A stretch of 64,000 bases of DNA. Source: Ascochyta rabiei (Eukaryota > Ascomycota > Dothideomycetes > Pleosporales > Didymellaceae). Shown here one piece after another: positions 45,901 through 56,210 of the stretch (positions are counted from its first letter, which is position 1; every line of letters begins with the position of its first letter). The DNA is taken from the NCBI RefSeq assembly GCF_004011695.2, contig NC_082420.1, positions 1,054,001-1,118,000 of the forward strand, written 5' to 3'. Both the position numbers and the translations under genes were made by a program. The notes beneath the pieces were generated by a model, which did no database searches, had not been told where the DNA came from, and saw only the letters and a program-made list of their open reading frames with translations.

Positions 45901-47640
45901 CTCATGCTTGACAAGTTTCTCGACAAGCTCGACCTTGGTGACCTTACAGTGCTGCAAATACTCGAAGACAGCTGCCCTGAGAAGTGGGAGGGCAACTTCG
46001 AGGGTCTTGCCCAACTCACCTTCAAGGGCATTCGATCAAGTATTTGTCTTGACCGATCGTTGCGAATCCTCAACAGGCTCGTCGTGCTGCCTTCGAGTCG
46101 TATTGTTGGCGACGACACGCGACTTGTGTACACAATACTTGCCAACTTGCCCAGATTTATCCGATCTTTCGAAACAATCAAGAGAGATCCTGGTGTCAAA
46201 GCTACTGCTGAGGTCTTGGCTTGTGTGGCTGAAGAGCAATATCAGTGCACTCCCCTTGCTGACGCGCTCACTTCGTTCGCGTTGAAACGATATCGTCAGG
46301 AAACAGACTTCCTGTCACAAACCTTATCGGCACTTCGGGCAGCTTACTTTCCCGATCTTGAGTTAGGTAGTCTGATCTTCCTGCTAAGCCTCCTCACCAA
46401 CAAGATCGATTGGATGAAAATTAACACCATGGAGGTACTGTGCATCTTGATACCAGAGATCGAGATGCGCAAACCAGAGATAGCTTCCAAGGGGCCCGAC
46501 CTCGTCTCTCCTCTCCTGCGATTGCTCCAGACTGAGTTTTGTCCACAAGCTTTACGAGTGCTTGACTTTGTCATCAATCTGAGCATGACGAACGCCCCAA
46601 CGCCATTCGAAAAGCAGCATATACGTATGAGCATGGCTGGATCACACTCGACCAGAGGCTACAAGAAGCAGTTTGAAAAAACCCAGTCGTTATATGGCAT
46701 TCCAGAGGAGAGTGGGTGGTCGATACCAATGCCTGCTCATCACTCGCACCTGACGAGAGCGAACGTACATGCTGTTTTCTACACTTGCGGTAACCTCCAA
46801 GGGGCCGACGTACCCGAAGCAGCCACGCCAAAGATCGAGTTCCGTGCAGACGAGTTCCCCTTCAGCCCGTTGTCAGATTATCGTACAGCAACGATGACTT
46901 CCGAAGACACACGTGGCGAGGGCCACATTGGTGATTTGGTCATGAAGTTGGACAGTCTGGATGACTTTTTCGACGACGACGACGATGACGATGATGACAA
47001 CGAGACACTCACCGACTTACCCAACTTCACATCAAGTCACTACCAACCTCATAGCTCTTACAACAATAACACGCTGAACACACGGGAAAATCTCTACGAC
47101 CAGCAAACAGCACCAATTCTGCTCAAATCACTGACACGCAACGCGAGCGTGACCTCTTTCCAGTCAGGCTTCAGCTCCGATCACGTAAAGCTTTCACCCG
47201 CACGGGATCCCGGCGTGATGACACCGGGTGCTTTTAGCTCATTCACATCCACCCCCACCGCCCCTGGGCCAACAAGCGCACCCCGTCCAGGACTCCACGC
47301 CCGATCCGCAACCTCGCCTTCTGCACCGAACCAGATGCAGCACGTCTCACCTTCGCTCTCCACCACTGCGCTCGACGAGATTGGCGAGTCTTTCTCAGAC
47401 GACGACATACGTTTAGTCAATGCAGACCGCACATTCAGTCTTGAGAACATGGCCAAGCCCGTTACGCAGGATACAAGAAGCCGGATACGGAACGGTATGA
47501 GGAGACTTACTGGTGGCGGCGGTGACGCAAAGGAGAGCACAAAGACAAGAGAAGCAATCAAGCAGGCACTGCAAAAAAGCCCACAGGTTCCAAAAGTTCC
47601 GGACATTTATCTTCACAATTCGAAGAGTTCGGATTTATAG
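39948..47640 (+). CDS. tao3: Cell morphogenesis scaffold Tao3/Mor2/Furry (PAG1)
   Basis: Proposed exons 39948-39985, 40042-40732, 40781-45133 and 45181-47640 (2513 aa). Furry-family HEAT/ARM scaffolds support the NDR kinase (Cbk1/Orb6, RAM/MOR network) in polarised growth and septation. Seen: a Ser/His-rich N terminus; the conserved start of the Furry N domain (KTVGEYALHHLFNSFISQAD, LIAALGHIARHKPKPLIDT); the long helical-repeat body (RVLIEIMSQT, YPEESWDRTCNFM, WYRKGPDPP-like segments, QFSYYFKELQPDHQRNMVAAML); the C-terminal block (LILLVDLMVSPIELA, VLVLWDHYTPVVQDQARE); a Ser/Thr-rich tail; and an Asp run near residue 2290 (FFDDDDDDDDDNE). The last two introns are certain by frame and motif. 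The first intron has a weak donor (GTGACG), so the first about 13 residues are tentative; an alternative start is the ATG at 40232. The length fits the family (Tao3 2376 aa). Confidence 0.9.
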
Positions 47641-48004
47641 CAACGATTGAGCTTCCTTGGGTTGAATTAGCTCATTCTCCGAAGGAAGCTCAGGGATTAA
47701 GATTCATGCCAATGTACAAATGGCAGAACAGGCACACTCACCGTTAGTGAGCTTGAGGGAGGACAATTTTCGGCACTGATTCCTTGCAGAAAGATAGATA
47801 CCAGGTTACAGTAACAACCACTGCAATATAACATGTAATCCAACCCATCGTAATCCACGTTCTGAGAACACTCAGCCGCGAAAACAGTCTCCCCATACCG
47901 AGACGCTCGTCAAACCCGTGTCTATACACAGATCCTTGTCAACGCTCCCTTTCCATCCCCCAGACACTCACATCTCCTTTCCCACTTCCCACTTCCCCTT
48001 TCCC
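47641..48004. other. Convergent intergenic region
   Basis: A 364-bp gap between the TAO3 stop and the 3' end of the small minus-strand gene. Nothing beyond expected terminators. Confidence 0.6.
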
Positions 48005-48367
48005 CTACGCTGCTTCCACCGAATATCCCTCGCCCATCCATGCATGACTCCAGTTCGCACTACCATCCCTTTCCCTCGTCTCGCGGTACAAGAACACATC
48101 CCCAATGTAAATTACAGTTCCATCGGTCCGCACGTACTCTCCGGCTGGCACGTTCCACGGTTGTCTAGGCAGGACTGCGCTATCGTCTTCAGGGCGGGGT
48201 CAGCGAGTAAGTGAGTGAGTGGTGGTGGTGGAGGTGGATATCTGAGATGTGGGGTTGTACTTACGGAGGTTGAGGTGTGCGAGGGACTTGTGGATGTCGT
48301 TGGTGGAGGTGGTGGAGGTGGAAGTAGAGGTAGAGGCGGAGAGGGAAGTAGAGGTGGAGGGTGACAT
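48005..48367 (-). CDS. Small protein of 94 residues, unknown function
   Basis: Two exons, 48367-48265 and 48186-48005, with a 78-bp intron (donor GTAAGT, branch GCTGACC, acceptor GAAG). Too short to appear as a long open frame. The N terminus is a Ser/Thr run (MSPSTSTSLSASTSTSTST), then NDIHKSLAHLNL spliced to HDSAVLPRQPWNVPAGEYVR, then TDGTVIYIGDVFLYRETRE and an ending SHAWMGEGYSVEAA. The second exon is dense in Gly, Trp and Tyr with regular spacing and no low complexity, as in conserved small fungal proteins. I cannot name the family. Splice phases agree (103 + 182 nt = 95 codons). Confidence 0.6.
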
Positions 48368-49188
48368 GGTCGTGAAGTGGTTTGCTGGGCTTTGAACTGT
48401 GGAGATGATGCTTGAGAGATAGATAGAGCGGGGTGGTGTGAATGGGATGTTTTTGTGTATAGATGAGTTTATATCATCTCTGTGTTGTGCATTAAAACAT
48501 ATGGTTTATGGTAAAAAAAATATAGGGTCTCTTTCACTTGGTTGGAAGGGTCTCTCTGCTCTGATTTAGGAGTCTCTCTGCTTCGATTGAGGGGTCTCCC
48601 CGTATGATTTACTTTGTTAGGGTCTTTTTGCATGGGCGTGTAGGGTCTCTTCATCTCTCATGGCCATACTCGTTTGCTACAGGACTCTGCTTGCCACAGT
48701 TCATGGCCTGTGACGCGCAGGGGCGGCACGACTAGCTCTTGCGCTCATCGGCAAATTTTGACTTCTGCTACGCCAAGAACCAGCCTGCTTAGTTGGGAGG
48801 GTCTCTGGATTGTAGAGTTTTGGAAGCATTAGACTATGCCAGGCGTATCCGCTTGCTCCACCTCATTACATATTCACGGCCCAATCAAGTAGCTGGAATC
48901 TTACACTCCTAAAAATCTGTACATATGCTTTCCAAACTATAAAAGACGCCAGGAGCTTGCTTCGATGGTGGCTGAAACACGCGCGCCGATGAGGGCGCGC
49001 CACCTAATCGCGACAAGAGCATAAGAGTCCTGTGCAGATAGGCCCAATACGGGGGATTTTCCTTCCGCACCGCGAGGGGTCTCTTTCCACAGACCGGGAT
49101 TGTAGTGGTTCGGCTATTGCAGGACTCAAAGAGACCCGTCTATCAGATCCAATCACGCGGGGGCTGTGCGGCCCAATGGCCAGGGTCT
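48368..49188. other. Divergent intergenic region with GGTCTCT repeats
   Basis: About 820 bp, AT-rich, between the small gene and the zinc-finger gene. It contains a degenerate GGGTCTCT array and further isolated copies of the motif. No exon supported. Confidence 0.55.
48526..48655. repeat. Degenerate 22-28 bp repeats led by GGGTCTCT
   Basis: Six consecutive units begin AGGGTCTCT or a close variant (GGAGTCTCT, GGGGTCTCC, AGGGTCTTT) with diverged AT-rich remainders. Isolated copies lie near 48807 and 49076, and an inverted copy (AAAGAGACCC) near 49128. Confidence 0.7.
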
Positions 49189-51078
49189 ATGGAATTCATA
49201 AGCACACCATGCCCCGACGACCACAAGTACACCACACATTTGCAATCACCCATTGTTGGTGACTTCGGTCAACCTAACATATCGTATGTAAATCCACCCT
49301 AACTCGAGTCGCATGTTCACCCCGATTAGTATCTTGAGCTGATTGTAGCGCGAGGCTACTAGCCTCGCGCTGTCCCAATCTCGCCAGCGCAGCATGATCA
49401 TCTAAACTGTATCCTTTGGAGCGACCAACCGCGTGAGGAGCAATGGCCCAGCGACTGGTTTCTGGATGCTGTAATCGAGTCTAGTAACCTAGGCCTGGAT
49501 TCGGTTAATTTCTCGACACTGAGTACAGATCTGCAACTTATGACTACACCCTCTTCTTCTGACAAGTATTTCTTCTCTGCTCCAGCTCAAGCAGAACAAC
49601 ATGCTGGGGCTGCTTTCGAAAAATTTCAAGCATATTCGTTTCCAACGGAACAATCTGCGTCGGTAATCGACACTCTTCCTGCTCCGGTCTCAGCAACGTC
49701 GTGCAGCTCGTCTTCCAGAGATGTTTCCGAAGCAATCTTCGACTCATCACCAGAAGTTCTCCCGCGTGCTCCTCTTCGTTACTTTTGCGACAAGCCTGAC
49801 TGCTCGAAGGGGTTCGCACTTCAGCAGCAACTGCGGTAAGCGTCTCACAATCTGTTCTGTAGCACATTCTATGTATTTGATACATGCCCTAATCAGCGCA
49901 CAGAAGCCATGCAAAGACACACAAAGATAAGGAATATGCTTGCGATGAATGTCCTGCCCGGTACCCTCACTCGAAAAACCTACGAGACCACAGGCAGAGC
50001 ATGCACGAAGGCAAACGATACAAGTGCGACGTCGAAGGATGCGAAAAGATGATAAAGCACAAGAAGAATCTTAAAAGACACAAAGAGAAGAAGCATGGGG
50101 TTGCCTCTAGATTTTCAGTCCGAACTTATTGAAAATCCATAGGCAATCCCGGCAAGCAACAGATCACGTTAATGTCGAGAAACTAACCCCCCAGATACTG
50201 GAACCTGCGATCTTCGCCAACACTATGAAGGGCGGGCATTTCTTCTTTTCTGTTGCTAATTTCTTTAGCTAACAAACTCCCTCACCACACCTTCTCACCA
50301 CACCTTCTCACCACCGTCCACCAAACCCGCTCACCAAACCTTTCATGTAAATACCCCTACTGTTGATACTAGCGGAGATTGGCGCTCCCCAGAGAGGGGC
50401 CTCAATCAGGATTCTCTTTCTAAGAAATGCCCGCCCTGGACGTCCAAGGAGTTTGATGATCTGACCGATCATTTATCGTTAGCACTAGTTCGCATCATGT
50501 CGCTGCCAAGTTCAGAGCGGCAAGTTTTCTCACTTCCTTTGTGGAGATCTGCAGCTAACTTGCTCTCAGACATGATGCGGTCTCCCACCATCATATTTGA
50601 CATCGACGTTCCATCCATTTCCGTGGTTCTTACGGAACACTTCACTCATTTGACACACTCGCACGGCGAGCATCTCGGCGGCAACGTTGGGAATACACAG
50701 TCTTTTCCGCAATACAGTTTACGATACAATAGACCAAAAACCAGAAACACACTTTGCAGTAACGAGACTCATCGTCTTATGCGCAGCCACCGTGATTATG
50801 ATGTCAGAAGCGCAGAAGCAGCAAGCTTCTATGCCTGTCGTGATTTACGTCTTTACTGCGTTGGTAACATCAATCTCTGGCCAAACGATAATAGCACCTT
50901 GGGTAAGTGGAGAAGTAGGCGGTCGAACAGTCTACATAATGAGGCCGTACGCTTGAAGCTAGAGGATGACGATAATGAAGGTGCAATAGCTGGGAGCGGT
51001 TCAGTAAGAAGGCGGTGTCACTTAGAAACGAAAAGCGCGTGCTATCGAGTCTCTTCCCAGGAATGGGGTCACAGTTAA
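49189..51078 (+). CDS. C2H2 zinc-finger protein (multi-exon model, C-terminal part tentative)
   Basis: Proposed exons 49189-49283, 49422-49835, 49904-50117 and 50269-51078 (510 aa). Seen: an N terminus MEFISTPCPDDHKYTTHL joined by a GTATGT intron to DQPREEQWPSDWFLDAVIE; a Ser-rich linker; then three C2H2 fingers, CDKPDCSKGFALQQQLRSHAKTH (split by an intron), CDECPARYPHSKNLRDHRQSMH, and CDVEGCEKMIKHKKNLKRHKEKKH. This points to a nuclear DNA-binding regulator of unknown target. If the third intron is wrong the protein stops at 50132 (245 aa). I favour the intron because the frame from 50269 stays open for 269 codons, starts right after a CTAAT...CTTTAG acceptor, and reads as ordinary protein (WTSKEFDDLTDHLSLALVRI, RQVFSLPLWRSAANLLSDMM). 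Another small intron near 50650-50700 is possible. Fingers are certain; the ends are not. Confidence 0.6.
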
Positions 51079-51178
51079 GGTTGAAGTACTGCATAGGACG
51101 ACCGATGACAGTCGGGGCCTTGAACAAATGATCTTTATAGAGCTATCTACAGAGCATTCTAATAGTCTAAGCGCAGCT

Positions 51179-52842
51179 CTATTGCAACATCTTGTTTTCC
51201 ATGCCAGCGAGCACAGCAGCCCCAACGATGCCACCATCCACAGCTTCCCTCAATACCACTCTCCTACCGGAGTTCAGCCCGGATGCGGTCACAAGCTCAT
51301 CTATCCATTTTTGGCAGTCTTCTAGCCAATGAGGGTACTGTGAGATGGTGCTTCCTGTGTATGCAATCACAAGCTCTTCCATGTCCGGTGGAACGTCTGA
51401 TTCGCTCCCCGAGAGGCTCGGCTGCGTTGTGCTCCTCTGGGTCAAACTGATATCACCTGCACAACCCAAGAGACCAACGGAGGCAGCGGCTATCAGTGCG
51501 GACGAGCGTTGTTGAACGGTCTGGGCTAGACTACGGAGCAGATGGACACGCGTTGCTGTCCAGAAACTATCATCTCCGGCCACGTTTGAGGGATATTCCT
51601 TGGCCAGCAGCTCTCGTAAACTATTGTGGTCTAAACGAGCGACGGTCTCTGAAAGGAATCTTGTCGGTAGTGCGTTCTTGTCTTGCAGGATGTATGGGAT
51701 TCTGTCCATGTCGGTGTCCAGCGAGACGATGTAAACAAACGCCATACGCACGATTTCGCCGAGATATCGTCCAGAGGTCATGTACTCGAAAGGCTGGAAG
51801 CCAGGTGCATCGCTGTTTTGATCCAAGGTTCGATCCCAACGTGTCTTGATTCCTAGCGCTTCGAGTGGTTTGTCGGTGCCGCGAATAGTCCACTCCGTGT
51901 TGATGACGATACTGTCCGGTGCCTCTGACTGCTGTATGCCGCTCAGCTTCGAAGGATGCAGGCTGGTGGGCCTCATGGGTATGGTAGCGTTAGTTCCTGT
52001 CCCTACAATGAGACCCATGGTGACACGACTGCTCCGTGTGGAGTTGACCGTGTATGCCAACGAGACAAATGTCGCTACTGTGTCGTTGGTGATGGCCGCT
52101 ACTCGCAGGCTCGGTAGTAGATCGTCACTTTTCGCATCGGTTGCATCATCGGCCAAAATACCATCTGTAGAAGATACCGAGCAATGGCGTGCGTAGCCAG
52201 CGAGCAGCATCTCACCAAGGTTCAAGTGCGTGTTGATGGCGAAGCCCTTTCCCATGGGTAACAACCTAGCTTCTGACAAGCTTGTTTGCCTGGAGACGTG
52301 TCAACCCCTGCGTTTCTTGGTTTACAGATAGTATGTTCGTACGCCATCGGAAAGCTGAACGTAACGCCTAGCAGTACCTCTTTGTCTTTTGAGATTGTTG
52401 TGTCGTTAATGGCGTCTGCCACGACCTCAGCCATGCAGTCGCCAACCCACTTGAAGAGATCCTCTGGCTTGTCCATTTTTAGGTGATCTCCAATAGACCA
52501 ACTTTTGTCATGGCTCCTGTTAATCTTGGCAGGGAAATGGCCTCTACCATGGTGAGCTTGATTCCCAGAGCGTCCAGGCTTGTCCAAGTCCCCTGCCAGC
52601 TCCACAAACCCAACTCTTAGGTTTGAACCACCAAGATCGATAGCAAGAAATCTACCCTGCTCTTTTCCAGTTGGCAGGGCAGTCACAGGTGTTACCAGGA
52701 AGTGCTCAGTGGAATCTCTCGCAAGGTTTTCGTACGTCTCCGAGAACCGGCGTGCGAGGTCGAGCAGTGTTTTGGTGTCAAGGCAGCTTGTCAGCTCGTG
52801 AAAAACATCATGGACGTCTCCTGACTCCTGGAAGGGGACCAT
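51179..52842 (-). CDS. Hexokinase-family protein, divergent (possible regulatory hexokinase)
   Basis: Exons 52842-52343 and 52289-51179 (536 aa). The donor GTACGA and acceptor CTCCAG were chosen because they rebuild the hexokinase segment FSFPMAQTSLSEARLLPMGKGF. Seen: the phosphate-binding FLAIDLGGSNLRVGFVEL; the catalytic-loop NDT (Asp236) in AAITNDTVATFVSLAY; the GLIVGTGTNAT segment; INTEWTIRG in place of the usual INxEWGxFG; and a hexokinase-like end DGGIVGAAVLAGM. The size and deviations resemble the atypical Aspergillus hexokinases HxkC (XprF)/HxkD, which act in regulation rather than glycolysis; whether this protein phosphorylates sugar is open. It converges with the zinc-finger gene, about 100 bp apart. 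Confidence 0.82.
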
Positions 52843-53481
52843 CACGAGCTCGTATAGAGGTTACAAATGGAAGCGGGGGCAGACGTTGAAGAGCACGGGG
52901 ACACTAGGGCTGCCATGGCATGAACGAGGCTCAAGCCGCTGCGCCACTGGTCCGGTGAAGACGATAAGAGAGGTCGTACCCTGACGACAAGGCCGGAAAG
53001 CATGGATTTATGTGCGATACAATACGGACAGAGACATGCCAGCAGACGGAACAATACAAAGCCATGCCCGGGATACAGCATCTCGTGGTCGTTATGAGAT
53101 CTTGGACCGTCATCGGCGTTGTGAACCAGCTGCAGCTGCCATGAGGCTTTGGACCCACCTTTCCTGGCTCCGCTCGAGCACCGCGGTCCGCGCGTCAATT
53201 GAGACGGCGCGGGAGGATCAGCTAATCATACAGACATCTCGCGCAATCGCGCATCATCTGAGATGTCGTCCTGCCGCTATCTCTTCGATCTCCCACCTCG
53301 ACGTTTATTTTGTTTGCTGTCCACGTGCCCGACGTGCTATCAGTGACCTATCACGCCTCAACCACTTTTAGCACCCCAGGGCCCAGAATCTCACGCAGAC
53401 TTCGTATTGCCCTATTCACTCTCCGCCAAGCAGCACAAGAACGGCCGGAGTCTGTGCCGCTGCAGAGCTACATAGTACGCC
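52843..53481. other. Divergent promoter region (hexokinase-like / GILT-like)
   Basis: A 639-bp head-to-head gap with no exon or repeat that I can support. Confidence 0.6.
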
Positions 53482-54367
53482 ATGCAACCCTCGACATGCG
53501 AGAAGACCGTGATGGCGTCGAAAGCACCCTTATTTCTCCAGACGCCGGAGCATGCGCCCGTTGCCGCGACCATGCCACGACCTCAGCAGAAGCGCAAGAT
53601 CCACGTTGCCATAATAGCGATCGTCTTTGGACTGTTCTGGCTGGCGAGGTCTTGGAGCTGCGAACATGAGCCCCTGGACATGAAGGCGAGGGTGCCGCTG
53701 GATGTTCATATCATGTGAGAGCACTTGCACTGCACGGCACGCAAACCCTGTTGCTGACGTTGCTCGCAGGTCGAAATGTCCAGATGCACGCGCCTGCCTC
53801 CAGAAACTTGTCGTCCCAACCATGGCAAACGTATCTGAAAAAGTCGACTTCAGGCTGTCCTTCATCGGCCAGTAGGTTGCCCTTTCGCAGACGTCCTTCC
53901 AGAGCTAACACAACCACAGACTCACCAACGAAGACGACGGCGTCCAATGCAAACACGGCCAAACCGAATGCCTCGGCAACATCGTCCTCTTGTGCGCCGC
54001 CTCCGAATATCCTGACCCTAAACTGCATCTCGGCTTCACAAACTGCCTGATGAACGACTACCAAGAAATTCCCAAGAAGGAGCTTATCGAGGACTGCGCA
54101 CTTGAACACGGCCTCGACTTTGGCGTGCTGAACGATTGCATGAGCAAGGACACTGGCGCGTACGGCATGGGCTTGTTGAGGGATAGTGTGAAGCATAGCC
54201 ATGATGTTGGTGTGGGAGTTAGCTGTACAGTCAGGCTGGATGATAAGGTCAGGTGTGTGTATGACGGAGGGGAGTGGAAGGATTGCAAGGACGGGAGCAA
54301 GCCGGAGGACTTGATAGGAGACATTGAGAGGTTGTACGATGAGGCCCAGGGGTGGACTCTGGCTTGA
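53482..54367 (+). CDS. GILT-family thiol reductase, membrane-anchored
   Basis: Exons 53482-53714, 53770-53871 and 53920-54367 (260 aa). GILT proteins are thioredoxin-fold reductases of the secretory or lysosomal/vacuolar route. Seen: a cytosolic N terminus (a second ATG in frame at residue 31, before PRPQQKRK); one hydrophobic signal-anchor (IHVAIIAIVFGLFWLA); then the GILT core with SKCPDARACLQKLV, FRLSFIGQ, the signature CKHGQTECLGNIV, and several conserved cysteines downstream (NCL, DCALEHG, NDCM). The usual CxxC active site is replaced: Cys81 is followed by Pro-Asp-Ala84, with the next cysteine at 87. Disulfide chemistry may therefore differ. All three splice phases agree. Confidence 0.85.
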
Positions 54368-54449
54368 GGAGCGGTGGAACGCAGTGGCAATTTGATACCC
54401 ATAATAGAGGCAGTTTGGATACGGCATACATTAAATGCACAGTCTATGA

Positions 54450-56210
54450 CCCAGAAGCCTCACCGAATACTGTTCCAGTCCGAACAAGCCGACACTTTAT
54501 GCTCAAGGTTCGGTCGAACAGCGATCGTCTGCATCAAAGCGGGCTGATGCGACGACTCTATTAGGTTTCCACTCAGTAACGGGCACTTCACAGACCGAGT
54601 CCTCGCTGATGATGAATCCACACATGGCCGAAAACATCACAGTCCTCCAGCAGTACTTGACCTCGACTACTACCACATTCGAGCGTCCAACGCCGTCCAG
54701 ACCTTACAACACCATATCGACGGGCCCCGGAGGTAGCCCAGAAGTCTATCTGACCTTACCCAAGAGACGCAGAGGGCTGAAAGCTGCTGTGGATCCAGGC
54801 AGGGAACCGAGAGAGATCATTAAACATGTTCTTAGTAGTCTTTCGGTGGAAGTACGGAAGACATACCTTGCTCATCTACATCCATGTTTTCCTGTCCTGG
54901 ACGAAAAGACATTCCTGGAAATGTGGTATGACGACAACAAACGCATTTCACCAACGCTAATATGCGATCTGTACGCTTCTGCCCTGCAATTCTGGAACCG
55001 GTCAGCTATGCTTTACCACCAAACACAGCATGATCCTCATTTCATCTGGAACCAAGCTGTGACTGCGCTTCAGGACGACTTCATGGCTCCATCTATATCA
55101 ACAGTATATGCGGCCGTTCTGGATCTATTAGGACGTCCAGTCACTGGGCTAACTGGTAACATAGTGAATGCCGGCCGAGTTGTTACTCTCGCGCAAAGCT
55201 TGGGTCTGCACCGAGACCCTTCATCGTGGAAAGCGACTGATCATGAGAAGAGTATACGCGTCAACCTTTGGTGGGGGGTTCTCATTCACGATTACTGGTC
55301 AAGTGTTGGCCATGGTATCCCGCCTACTATTAACCCTCGTTACTACGATATACCTATTCCTACGTCTACTACTGCAGCAGCCTCAGACCCCCGGGCTCAA
55401 TCTCAATCTCAAAAGAGTACAATTTTTGTTCAATTATCCAAACTAAGTCAAATCCTCGGCGATATCCTTCCACTTGTTTACTCGATCCGAGATGCCCCTG
55501 AGGAGATCAAACGACAGCTTCGGAGGGTCAAGTGCGCTCTGGATGGCTGGGTACTTGAGCTCCCCGAATATCTTCAGCCCAACCGCTCGACAGCAGTACT
55601 CATAAACGGATGTTGTAACTTGTAGTTCGCCTATCTGTCTGTCAAGCTGCTGATATGCCGATTGTCACTCAAGGCAGTTGTGAGTGAAGTGGATAGATTA
55701 CTTGAAGCCCGTCATTATCGGCTTGCCATGCTTAGAGATGCTGCATCTGAAGTAGTAGACTTCATTGCATCTCTCACAGAGGCTCAGTTGGAGGAGTTCT
55801 GGATGCCCTACACTTCGTACCTTCTGATCACAGCTGCCACCATCTTGCTCAGGTGTGCGATTGAAGCCAATGACCCAGCTACGAAGAGAAAATGCATCAC
55901 GAAACTAGTGGCGTTCCGAGATCGTTTGCGCCTAGCTCGAGACATGTCATACTGGGACCTAGCAGAATCTTGCCTTGAGAGATGTGATGAACCCATACGG
56001 AAAATCGCGGATACCATCGGCCTATGCCCACGAGACGTCTCAACAGATACACTAAACCTTGGACCTACTGTTTCTACTTCCACGGAACCAGACTTGACGA
56101 TGATCGATACACCAGCCGTGAACGATTTGTTCCTCTCCATAGATTCACTCGATTACCCCTGGGAAACACTTTGGGAGAGCATGGAAGTGCCTTGGTCCAT
56201 ACAGATATGA
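54450..56210 (+). pseudogene. Fungal transcription-factor (TamA/Dal81-like) gene, zinc cluster missing and interrupted by an amber codon
   Basis: The frame is open from 54450, just past the neighbouring gene, and continues to 56210 with one in-frame TAG at 55623-55625. Family-like sequence begins before the first ATG (54609), with TTLLGFHSVTGTSQTES, followed by MAENITVLQQYL, VYLTLPKRRRGL, the fungal_trans domain (YLAHLHPCFPVLDEKTF, LICDLYASALQFWNRS, FIWNQAVTALQDDF, DLLGRPVTGLTGNIVNAGR, LAQSLGLHRDPSSWK, NLWWGVLIHDYWSS), and after the TAG FAYLSVKLLICRLSLKAV to the end. No Zn2Cys6 cluster is encoded upstream: only 80 bp separate it from the GILT gene. The TAG sits where related proteins, as I recall them, have an aromatic residue (NLW-F), suggesting TGG to TAG. 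A 30-bp intron (55596-55625) would remove it but is unusually short. Calling it a pseudogene is therefore likely, not proven. Confidence 0.7.

Noticed and set aside
51822..51840. GGTTCGATCCC, a match to the tRNA B-box consensus
   Set aside because: It lies inside the hexokinase coding exon on the opposite strand, and no A-box or cloverleaf can be formed at the right distance.
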